From Fragilaria crotonensis (lineage: Eukaryota > Bacillariophyta > Fragilariophyceae > Fragilariales > Fragilariaceae): 64,000 nucleotides of DNA. A model generated the notes under the pieces. The model saw nothing but the letters and a program-made list of their open reading frames with translations, was not told the origin of the DNA and did no database searches. The DNA is taken from contig JAKSYS010000106.1 of assembly GCA_022925895.1 (NCBI GenBank), positions 1-64,000 on the forward strand, written 5' to 3'. This document shows positions 34,832 through 44,695 of the stretch, piece after piece; within the stretch, counting starts at the first letter, position 1, and each line of letters begins with the position of its first letter. The position numbers and the translations under genes were made by a program.

Positions 34832-37800
34832 CTACTCCGAGGAGGCGTCGCTAGCCTCTTCTTCCTGAATCGGACCAGAAAGAGCGCTTCCCACCGAGGA
34901 TCTGCGAGCCTTGCCAATTTTTCCCTTAGTGATTTGCATAGGTTCATCTTCGCCTGAGTCGATGTCGGCGGATGAAGCACCACGGAATTCCCCAAGTTTT
35001 CGCTTCCTCATCTCAAGCTGTGGTGAATCCTCTCCCGAGTCGTCACCTTCTTCCAACAAGGGGGATAGGGCGGACATGATTCCAGAGACAGAACGAACCG
35101 AACTACCAATGCTGCTCCCCCTCGACAGACGAGGTCGCTTGTTTTTGGAGGTGCCAGTGTGGGGGCTCTTTCCCAACCTCAGGTCATCATCGACGTCCGA
35201 TTCGTCGCCATCGCTTACCTGACTGACGGAGGCAATGCTTCGAGGAGACTTGGCCGGCGTGCCCGTACCAGCTTTCAAGCCAATCGTCTTTCGGAAAGTC
35301 GCAAGGGCGTTGAGATCATCCTGATGAGCTTGGTCAAACTCCGGATCCCTTTGAAGCTCCTCGTCACGGGCGATGACATTCTGTACAACAACCTCAGAGA
35401 ACGAGCTGTTGCGTCGAACCCAGGGCACATACTTGCCAAGGAGCAACAAAAATGTCAAGCGGCCACCGGGGAGGAGAGGCTCTTCTCCGCCTGGCACATC
35501 GGTGGAGAAGGCGTATCTGATTCCCTCGCGACAAAATCCAAGCAGAGGCTTCTCAAGCAGAGCGTCGACTTTCCCAACGCCAAGAGACTGCGATAGGCGG
35601 CCAGCTTGTTGGACTAGAAGATCGAATCCCTCGCGATGCTCCTTCTCAGCAAGTGCATAAGCAGCCATCTCTTCATCTGTAGGGCGATCGCTCTCGATGT
35701 CTTCTGGCTCACTGTTCAACCAATCATCAAACGACGTTCTCAGGCTAGCCATGTGAGTTTCCAAGAGGTGCACTGGATCCATTCTTTTGACAATGCGGGA
35801 CATAGCAGTAAGCATGTGTTGAGAAGCCTGGCCACTCCCAACGATGTGTGCCATAGCATAGCCAGCTTCTCGACGATTGCTTTTAGACCAATTTGCAACA
35901 AAAGCGCGACAGAATGGGAGGAGCAAATCACAGACTCGGTCGACATCCTCCACTTCTTGATCCTCGACTTCGCGGAGCTGGTGTTCTTGGGAGCGAAAGT
36001 AACGAATACTTCCGCCAATGAGGGACGTATCGTCTGTCAAAGCACAAAGTCGAAGGAATGGAGATGAAGCGTCAGCCCACACCTTTGGAAGCAAAGCACG
36101 CAAATCTCCTGATGTCTGGAAAGCAGCGGTTTGTACAATGTCAGAAAATTTAATCTGCTCGTCTGTGTAGAGATCCTCGTTCACATCCGGAAGAAACTGC
36201 TCGAAGCATAGGCAAATGAATTCCAACAGCTGAGCTCGCTGCTGAACAAAAGGATGGTCCTCCATTTCTTCATTGGCATCATCTTCGTCGCGTACGGAAT
36301 TCGCATCCATAGACGTAGTTGGGTCGTTAGCACACGCCTTCTGAAGCGACCAAGCAAGGGATACAAGCAGAAATTGAAGTGCATCCTTCACAGAGTTTGC
36401 AACGGCCTCGTGCTCTTGGCTATCGCCATCGTTCCAGATTTCAGGAATAGTGATAGCGCCGTGAAGCGATTCGTCAGATAGGACTACTTGTCTAGCTTCT
36501 AAACGGGTGGAGAGGCCAACGGCAACGGCATTGCGAAGTTTGTTCGTTATCTCTTCCTGCCCTGATTCGTCCAACAGCTTGATGAGATCCAAGCGCTTTG
36601 CGAGAATGCGAAGTCGACGCAGACTCATAGAAATAGCGATTTCCTTTTCCGTTTGGCTTAAGGTGCTCCCGACGCAAGCGCCTTCGTCGACATGTCTCTT
36701 CCCCTTGCTTTGTTTCGACCTGGACTTATTGGACGCTTTCGCGCTTTTGTCCGGTTCTGGTTCCAGGATGAGAGTTATCAATCTGTCGCTCAACGTGGTC
36801 GCCAAGCCCTGGAGTTGAACCTGCGCTTCTTGGGACCGGACGTGATCCGCGCGAGCAAAGAATGCAAGTGCATCGGAGATATTGAGAAGAACCGTCTCGC
36901 TGCTAGAATACAAAAAAATCTCTGCGAGAATCTTGACCAACTCGATAAAATCACCCTTGCGATGCGACAAACTGAAGACAGAAGGGAGAAGCAGTCTTGG
37001 GAGCGAGGAAATACTTGTGAGAATTTCCGTATCAGTCTTGAATTTGATCAAGAGCTCAGGCAGGGCTTTGAGCAATGCAGACGATAGCTCCTCGTGAGAC
37101 TTCCCCTTTCCTTTCAACTTGGCTTTAGTGGTGACAAGACCTTCGATCTCGACCAGCTCAGGATCGACGCCAATATGTAGGAACTCAGGGGCGACTGTAT
37201 TGACCTCAATCTGGGCAGCTCGCGAAAGAATGCGAACCATGACTCTCTCCCTTGCGATTTCAGTTCGCTCTTCCGCCTTGTCGCGAGTAGAGGATGGTAC
37301 ATACTCGCAGTCTTTGATTGCAAGGATCATGGCTGGCCAATTAGTCACCAGAGACCGATGTTCTGGTAAAGAGCGAAGCGATTCGACAACGTAGTCGGTC
37401 AGGTGGATGCGAATATGCTCCATTGGAACGTTTCCGTCAGTCAATGCATGGCCGATCCTGCAGATAGATGACGAAGTAAGAAACAGATCGCTCCACGACC
37501 TATGGTGCACTCCTTCAACAGTAATGGCCAACTTACCAGCCAGCCAAAGTAGAAAGTTGCTTGGCTGCAGTCTTATTCAAAGATTGAACCAGTGACGCAT
37601 TCTTATCCTTAGCCCAAGTTGTGGAGCGGCTCTCCTCTTCTCCGTCGTAGTCGAACGCCTCCAGTTGGTCAAGGATGAATTGAAGCGCATCTCGTCTGAC
37701 GAAAGGTGAGGTGTCGCTCGCCAATGCGCGATTGTTAATTTGAGCCCACAACGCATCATCCTCAAACTCCTCCAAGAAGTTAGCACGGTCGAGTAATAGA

Positions 37801-39423
37801 AACAAAGCCATCGCCTTTTCCTGTACTTGAATATCGACATCAATAGTGCAGTCGGCCAAACGTGGAAGAAACTTCCTTATGACGTTTTCCATGGAAGCCA
37901 ATTCGATATTTTTCTGCAGAAATGGAGCCGTGAGAGCAGACAAAGAGGCGATACGAACGCAAGGATCCTTATCACTAAGGGTCCAACCAATATACTTGAG
38001 GTATTTGTCGCTCAAATAAACGTCAGGCCGAAGGAGCGTCATTTTCGAGAGGGCTGCAATATTCTCGGCACGGATGAAAGGATTGGAATCGCGATAGCGG
38101 TTCATGAAGACAGTGCTGAAGGTGGAGTCAACGATTTCTTCCAAATCATGACGACTTCTTTGTATGGTATCGAGCTTATACTGAAAGGCCTCAGCTTTTT
38201 TCCCTGTGCTTGATTTGAGTTGCCGGACAGTTGTTAGTTCCTTCGACTTCAGAATGACAGTGCGTTGAAGTGCTCCCAAACTCATTTGCAACGACGCCAA
38301 AACAGCCGCCGCCCGAATGTCTGGCTGTGCGACCAACGTGAGTTCATGCGTGCGACTCAGCCAATCTCGCAACATTTCAATCTCGAATCGCCCTGCATTG
38401 TCCTCCAGGGCGACTTCGGCAAGCGTGAACCAAAAGTTTCGATAGACGGTACGGAACTCACGTACGCCCATCGTAGTAGCCGTCTTGGTTGTCTTGGCCA
38501 CAACAGCACCATTTGGATCAGCACAAATCAAGACATGCTCGGCAGCGCAGTAGCGCATGTCATCCACCAAATCCGTAATGACTTTGGACCAGTCATCACT
38601 ACCCATCTCCTCAAGCTCGGTGTCATCAGGCAAGGCCGATAGAGAAGAACCACCGACCACTCGAAAGACAAGATTGAGGAGTTTCACTTGACATGCATTG
38701 GGATCATCTCGGTGGTGTTGAATGACATCAAGGCAAATCTGTTTGCGAGTTGCCTCGTTCTTGGCGTACAGCAGCTTTGCGACAAGAGACTCCTGTTCCT
38801 CGTCGTCAAGAACTTTCTTAGCCAGAGAATATAGTGTGGAGGTGGTTCCTCGAGCCTTTTTGGGGGAAACAGGGGCCCCCTTGTGCAGCGTCGACTTTCC
38901 AACCTGAACTACAACCTTGGGTGGCTTCTTCTTTTGCAGAGTGGCTGCCTTCGTACTACGATTCTCACGTTCGGCAGTTGTTTTCCTCTTCTTTAGAGAT
39001 CTCTCGTCAATGTCTTCGTCCTTATCGCCTTTGTCTGATGCGTCGCTGTCATCGTCCGCGTCATCATCTTCTTCGTCTGTATTCCGAGGAGCATCGCTGC
39101 CAGATTCATCATCGTCGTCATTGTCGTCTGATTTCTTCAGAACTTTCGTTGAAGGTCGCCTAATCCAGAAGATTGTGAAAACCATGAGTAAAAGGGAACA
39201 CAAGAAGAGAGTGAATTAAAACAAGAGATAGAAGTTTGAGGAAGAGGCGATACACTGGTGCGATCCAGAATCTGCCGCCACGCACACCACCGTATGAAAC
39301 GCACCCTTTCTTCGCCGGGGACAGAGACCGTCGCTCCTCCAGTTCCTGTTTGGCATCATCGTAAAATGTCGTTACCTGTCGTCGATCACGAGACGAACGT
39401 CTCACAGTAGCCTCGATCGCCAT
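34832..39423 (-). CDS. SCC3: Cohesin subunit SCC3/STAG (SA)
   Basis: Three exons: 39254-39423, 37537-39159 and 34832-37457, in frame to 1472 residues; introns 94 and 79 bases. The first 140 residues carry a long Asp/Glu/Ser-rich stretch and basic nuclear-type motifs. A STAG domain follows (VREFRTVYRNFWFTLAEV), then the stromalin conservative domain with MNRYRDSNPFIRAENIAAL ... YLSDKYLKYIGWTLSDKDPCVRIASLSAL, the strongest identifier (animal STAG has YLKYIGWTLHDKHREVR). The rest is HEAT-like helices, ending in a Ser/Asp-rich, basic tail. SCC3 binds the SMC1-SMC3-RAD21 ring and loads and holds it on chromatin. The gene is divergent from CSN5. Confidence 0.87.
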
Positions 39424-39905
39424 GCTTCTCAATCACCCTAGACAACAATCGTCAATCTTCAAATGCGGAAACGAGGTGGCGGGAAATTTTGCTTCAGATT
39501 TATGGCGCGAGGCGAGAGGGTGTGCTGATCGTCGATCCTGCACAAATTCTTGAGCATACGCCTGCGCAACTACGGGTACTGTTGTTGTACGACGAACTAG
39601 TACCAGTATAATTGTACAAGTCACCCACCTAACGCCTCACGGTGCTGCGAGTATGCGTATCGTCCTATGGTACCTGGTATAGTACCATAGTACCGTATCT
39701 GGTACAGTATCGATCATGATGTGGACGTTGGACGTATCATATACGATATATAAAATATCCTATTCATATGATAAGAGCACGAAAATGTCTACGGTAGTAC
39801 CACTACGGTAGTGCAGGTACTTGCAATGCTTGTGTACTTGTACCGGGGAGTGCAGTCCATGAACTACTGTAGGTATGTACTGGAGTACGACATACTACAG
39901 TTCGA
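39424..39905. other. Divergent promoter region of SCC3 and CSN5
   Basis: 482 bases separate the two start codons. The central part (39590-39900) is packed with GGTACC, AGTAC and GTACT words. No gene is supported. Confidence 0.6.
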
Positions 39906-41125
39906 ATGCATGAACGCTGGAACGCTCGAGACAGAAAATCGCTCACAATGGTCGTCCCTGCCGCTGCCTCGTTGCCTGTTCCTATGGTAGAATCATCAAC
40001 GGAAGATGTTGCGCAATCGGTTGCATCGAACAAGAATTCAGCCGATGCTCGATATTCGTTTAATGATGAAAGGCTAGCCAAACTGCGTTCTGATTCTCCT
40101 TGGACCACTGAAACAAAATACTTCACGTCGGTGGCCATTTCTCCTTCCGCCATTATGAAAATGGTAAGCGTTCTATGATTTCAGTGCACCTAAAACGGCG
40201 ATTAGAGTGCACGTCTTATTTGTTTGTTTATGTCAATCAGATGATGCACTGTCAATCAGGAGTCAACAAGGGCGTTCAAAAAGGAGGGAATCCAATTGAA
40301 GTCATGGGCATGCTCTTAGGTCGTCCTGATCCGGACACGCCACACACTTTGGTCGTCACAGATGCCTTTCCCCTACCTATCGAAGGATTTGAGACAAGAG
40401 TCGTCGCTGACGACGTTGATGTCGTGAACCACATGATTGCTCTAGGGGAATGTTTGGAACTTACTCGTCATGAAAAGTTCATGGGTTGGTACCACTCACA
40501 TCCCTTCGATCTCGGACCCAATTCGCACTGTTTTCTCAGTCAAACAGATCTAAGTACGCAACTTCAGTGGCAACGAGCTGAAGATCCTCACGGAAATCCT
40601 TTTGTTGCTCTCGTTGTCGATCCGCTTCGCAGCATACACCGCGGAGTACCCGAAATCAAAGCGTTTCGGGCCTACCCGCCGGAATACAATGCACCTATCG
40701 CCAATGAATGTCCGGATGGGTCGATTGTTACTGACGAACAGACGCGTTTGGAACTGTGGGGCTCCTGTTGGAATCGATACTACGCCCTGCAGGTTGAATA
40801 TTTCATGTCGTCCCATGCGCGCAAGGTATTGGAACAACTGACACAGGACTACTTGTGGATGCGTGCGCTCAGTCGGCAAGAGTACGAGGATGCACCCCAA
40901 ATGGCAGAACACCTCAAGACAGCGGCGTTGCCATTGCTGGGAAAACCTGGCGCCACCACGACAGTAGTGGCTGCCTCATCTTTGGTACCGAAGACAACTG
41001 GAAGTGAGGCATCGCTGTCTGACGTGACGGAGGTCGTGGATCGAGTCGTTGAATTGGCATCGCAACAATTGTATTCCACAACCTTGACAAATGTCAAAAA
41101 ACAAGTGTTTTCCAAAGGCAACTAG
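39906..41125 (+). CDS. CSN5: COP9 signalosome subunit 5 (JAMM deneddylase)
   Basis: Two exons (39906-40163, 40241-41125; 77-base intron) give 380 residues. The MPN+ domain has the full zinc site: Glu106 (IEVMGML), His171 and His173 (GWYHSHP), Ser186 and Asp189 (FLSQTDLSTQ). Family landmarks PWTTETKYF, DAFPLPIEGFETRV, VVDPLRS and KAFRAYPPEY are all present. CSN5 removes NEDD8 from cullins as part of the COP9 signalosome. The spacing between HSH and the Ser-x-x-Asp part is 12 residues instead of the 7 of human CSN5, so the loop (PFDLGPNSHCFL) holds five extra residues. This loop is near the insertion-1 gate region. Confidence 0.92.
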
Positions 41126-41703
41126 TGCGTATGTGTGAGCATGAGGCGATGCGTGTTCACACTAAGTAGGATGGCGCTTGTTGTGTCATGCTTGATTGAG
41201 TGGAATGTTGCAAAATGCAACAATTAGAGGATGACCGCATACGATTGAAGTTGGAATTTATTCTCTATTCATTACCGATAGACTGCGATTAGCAATCCCT
41301 TCCCTGTCACCAGGGCAGTTGAGGTTTTATCAAAGTATTTTACATTATCGATGACCGTTGACGCCCGACTTAAGTTCACAAACTCATCTACTGGTAGCAT
41401 TGTTATAGTTCGAATGAAAGGCTCGAGAAATAGACGGTTCGATTATTTGCACCCTGTCATGCAACATAAGTATATATATGGTAACATCGACTTTCGCTTT
41501 GTTGTCAGAAGACAAGTCAGAAGTCAGAAGTCGTTCTGTACTCTTAACTCTTAACTACTACTATGATAGATAGTCCACAGTAGAGTAGTACTGTAGTAAC
41601 CTATAAGCTACTGTACTATTTTACCAACCTCCGTCCATTTATCTCCCTCATAACACTCATACTGGCTGTACCAAACTTGTGAGATCGGATAAGACATGAG
41701 ACC
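41126..41703. other. Intergenic stretch between CSN5 and methyltransferase genes
   Basis: No gene is supported. 41515-41615 contains short direct words (AGTCAGAAG, CTCTTAA) and GTAC-type palindromes. The last part should hold the promoter of the methyltransferase gene. Confidence 0.5.
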
Positions 41704-42765
41704 ATGAGAACCATGCATCGACGGATCATGATAGTCGACAGAATAATACGATGCGTGCTTCCCCCGGCTTCCACAAGAATGCGGAAGAGAGTTAGAACAT
41801 TCTTTTCGATAAGTCTCGCATCCCTGATCAACCAAGGTGTACCCATCAACACGGCCGACGCATTTTGCCTTCAAAACCACCAACGAGCCGTGGTCACTGC
41901 AGATATTGATGATCAATGGACGGAAGTCGCAAAACGAATAGCCGATGAGTTAAATCTTCCGTACATGTCTCTCGATGACGAGATTGATGAGGATTTGAAA
42001 TGCTCACACATACTCGATGTGGTCACCTACGGAGATACTTATGCGCTTGGCATTCGACCGATACCATCAACCACCACCTCGACAACAACATCCACCACGA
42101 AACGAAGACAGCAACAGCCACGAATACTTCGTCGGACAGCTGGTTCGCCATTACCGTTCATTGTTGACTTTTTACCTTCCCAAGATTCTCGAATAGCCAA
42201 TCGCGTCAAATCGAAATCGGACATGCTCATCAAGGCCGTGGCGCCGAACAAGGTACCGGGAGGGGCTCGTGTCTTGGATTTGACGGCTGGATTTGGTCAA
42301 GATTCGCTATTGATATTGGAAAATGGTGCTTCGGCAGTGCATATGGTAGAACGCGATCCGGTCGTTGCGAGTCTTTTACACGATGCACTTCGACGACGAC
42401 GTATTGCAATCGATACCTCCGTCGACAGACTTTCACTGAGCGTCGGGGATGGACTCGACATTATGAAATCCGTTACTGACATTGTCGATGTCTGTTACTT
42501 GGATCCAATGTTCCCACCGCGAACCAAGTCGGCTGCCGTCAAGAAGAATATGCAGATTCTGCATTCATTGTTGGAATCGCAGCAGCAGCAACATTCAGAC
42601 GATCAAATGGACCTGTTGGAGTCGGCTCTCGGGATGGCACAATCGCGGGTGGTGGTAAAACGCCCTATTCACGCACCATCCTTGGGAAATGGTGCAGCTC
42701 CAAAACCATCGTTCGAAATTCGCGGGTCTGTGAATCGATTTGATGTCTACGTTACTAAATCGTAA
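41704..42765 (+). CDS. RsmJ-like rRNA guanine-N2 methyltransferase
   Basis: A single exon of 353 residues. The SAM-binding motif reads LDLTAGFGQDSLLI near residue 190, followed by VERDPVVASLLHDALRR, then YLDPMFPPRTKSAAVKK near 265, VVVKRPIHAPSL and a C-terminal SVNRFDVYV. This set is specific to bacterial RsmJ (YhiQ), which methylates G1516 of 16S rRNA. The first 60 residues are Arg- and Ser-rich with a short hydrophobic stretch (TFFSISLASLI), so an organelle-targeting presequence is plausible, and the likely substrate is plastid or mitochondrial small-subunit rRNA. A Thr-rich low-complexity insertion lies at about 120-135. The gene is probably of bacterial or organellar origin. Confidence 0.82.
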   Translation: MRTMHRRIMIVDRIIRCVLPPASTRMRKRVRTFFSISLASLINQGVPINTADAFCLQNHQRAVVTADIDDQWTEVAKRIADELNLPYMSLDDEIDEDLKCSHILDVVTYGDTYALGIRPIPSTTTSTTTSTTKRRQQQPRILRRTAGSPLPFIVDFLPSQDSRIANRVKSKSDMLIKAVAPNKVPGGARVLDLTAGFGQDSLLILENGASAVHMVERDPVVASLLHDALRRRRIAIDTSVDRLSLSVGDGLDIMKSVTDIVDVCYLDPMFPPRTKSAAVKKNMQILHSLLESQQQQHSDDQMDLLESALGMAQSRVVVKRPIHAPSLGNGAAPKPSFEIRGSVNRFDVYVTKS

Positions 42766-42975
42766 CCGCCAGTTCTCTTGATGAATACATACTAGTTGGA
42801 GGGAAAGCGTAGTCCATACTTCGCACTGGGAGATCGTAATTGAAATTGGAAGACCAATTAATTTTGTTGAGGAGAGTAGGAGTGAATTACCACATTTATC
42901 TGCTTCAACTAGACGAAATTTCTGGCAAAACCATGTCACATCGCTCGTAGCCGACATGCTACCGCCAACCTAGCT

Positions 42976-43498
42976 CTACTTCTTTAGAATGACCTTGCCA
43001 ACGTAACATTCCTCGAGGATTGGGCGGAGGTGGGCGCACTTCAGCGACCTACGTTCGTTGTTATCAAGACACTCCACCAGTGCCTTGTAGGCATCACCAC
43101 AATGCTCGCTCGCCTTGATATGAGTTTTATCCCAGCACTGGATCGTCTGTGTGCAGCGTGCAGTATTGATTTCGTAGGATGAGATTGGCATGAGATTATC
43201 GAACATGATGATTAACTCCAAGATAGGTATCTGTTGTTGTCCTCATGGACGCCCCAACGAAGACTCACCTTGATGCGAATTTCGGGGCATCATCGTGGAA
43301 GCTTTCCTCTGTACTGCAGCGCTCTTGTAGATGTCGATACAGGCCATCTGAGCAACCTGTGCGAACAGAACAAGCAACGGTTGGTATTCAAAATGTACAA
43401 CTACAGCCCACCAACGAAGTTTTTATGAATCATTCAATCATTGGACTTACGCTCGACAGCGCCTTCAATTCATTCGCTGTCAATGGATACTGGCTCAT
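42976..43498 (-). CDS. Small twin-CX9C (CHCH) protein, likely mitochondrial intermembrane space
   Basis: Exon 1 (43451-43498, MSQYPLTANELKALSS) and exon 2 (43269-43356, VAQMACIDIYKSAAVQRK) join in frame. The third exon runs from about 43220-43240 down to 42976. It contains HCGDAYKALVEC and KCAHLRPILEECY: two Cys-x9-Cys pairs, the hallmark of proteins oxidised by Mia40 in the intermembrane space. An extra upstream CTQTIQC pair resembles NDUFA8-type complex I proteins, but I cannot assign it. The exon 2-3 junction is unresolved: the only phase-matched acceptor found leaves a 27-base intron, so the start of exon 3 is uncertain. Confidence 0.6.
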
Positions 43499-43918
43499 TT
43501 TCAAACGTAATGATAAAGAAGAAACGAAGGAAAGGTGATGCAAACTGCGAAGTCAAGAGTTGACTGTCGCTGCGGTTCGGAATGTGTGCTGGACATGCTG
43601 AAACCAGGCCTGTATGAAGTAAAACATACGAGTACTTCGGCTACAAGTACCTGGTACAGTAGTCTAGCAGGTACAAGTACATACGATGTACATATGCATA
43701 TATGCAAACATTCACAACTCACAATTCACACACACGCAAGTGTATCGCAGAGCAAATACAGTACTAGAGTACCAGGCAATGACGAACGACAATCACGCAT
43801 ACCTGTACCCTGTACCAGTATGAGCAATCGCACACTATTACTACTCAGTACTGTACACTGTACACGGACCGCGATCCTTGAGGGGAAAGTCCGGCAACGG
43901 CATTTATGATGATGATGA
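43499..43918. other. Intergenic stretch left of the hAT element
   Basis: No gene is supported. It is GTAC-rich (43620-43870) and ends in a GATGAT microsatellite that served as the hAT insertion site. Confidence 0.55.
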
Positions 43919-43926
43919 TGTATGAT
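43919..43926. repeat. Left target-site duplication of the hAT element
   Basis: TGTATGAT directly precedes the first base of the left terminal repeat and is repeated exactly at 50980-50987. Confidence 0.8.
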
Positions 43927-43984
43927 CAGGGCTGCTAAAAATAGGCGCTCAGCCGGGTTCCCGCCTATATTCTACTATCCTACT

Positions 43985-44101
43985 ATATTATAAATTAATT
44001 GTGTGCGTGTGTGTGCGTGCGTGCGTCCGTCTGTTACGGAGTATGACCACTCTGGGGTACTGGATCAAATGAATACTGTCTCATACTCGGAGTATGATAT
44101 A
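43985..44101 (+). repeat. GTAC-rich repeat unit, partial copy cut by the inner transposon
   Basis: It starts TATTATAAATTAATTG, followed by a GTGCGTGC microsatellite, CGTCCGTCTGTTACGGAG and ACCACTCTGGGGTACTGG, all shared with copies at 47887 and 59.7 kb. It ends at the TA where the inner element begins. Confidence 0.8.
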
Positions 44102-44344
44102 CAGCTGGTTTTCTGTTCTAAAATCCGGGCGCACGTCCCAGTATTAATTCTACGCTAGACCGATTTCACTGCCAATATGACGTCACGAGGGCGGGACTTT
44201 GTCGTGTTGGAAGCAAGGCTTCCACAATGAGATTTTCAAGCCGTCGTTTGCAACATTTCCATTCTAATCTATAGATTTACCTCCTGCAGTCACCTTCCTA
44301 TGTAACTCAGTGAACCTACTGTTGGTGATAAATCTATAGATACA

Positions 44345-44695
44345 ATGGTTGACAAAGGTAAATATGCTATTTTGACTGATGCCGTCATGCTACTTCGAAC
44401 AGACATCACGTATGGTCCGAGATTGTCAAATTGCTGGCTTCCTGCATCAACTTGGGCTGAAGCTTTAGGGAGATTTGATGTCAATGCGTCCCTTGGCGTC
44501 ATTGATGTAAGAAGGTTCAATACAGGGATGTCCAAGTCGGCTTCTTTCGGAGAATTGATGCACCGATTTGATGGATCAAACACAACAGGAGTGTTCAGAG
44601 TCACATACAAGAACACATTCTATTACTACTTCACAGAGAAATCAAGGCAGATACGGTACCCATGTCCACTTAACAGTGCATGGAACGAAAAGTAA
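44345..44695 (+). CDS. Accessory protein of the inner transposon, 116 residues
   Basis: It begins MVDKGKYAILTDAVMLL and contains LSNCWLPASTWAEAL, SFGELMHRFDGSNTTGVFRVTY and a C-terminal CPLNSAWNEK. The same order of motifs can be read in the decayed copy at 58140-58440 (LSNYWLP, WVEALKK, SFGLL, NQSGAFIRISY, MNGVWKE), showing it is a real gene carried by the element. Its stop overlaps the ATG of the transposase gene by 16 bases in another frame. Size and aromatic content would fit a small DNA-binding accessory protein; no known fold is recognised. Confidence 0.6.
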   Translation: MVDKGKYAILTDAVMLLRTDITYGPRLSNCWLPASTWAEALGRFDVNASLGVIDVRRFNTGMSKSASFGELMHRFDGSNTTGVFRVTYKNTFYYYFTEKSRQIRYPCPLNSAWNEK

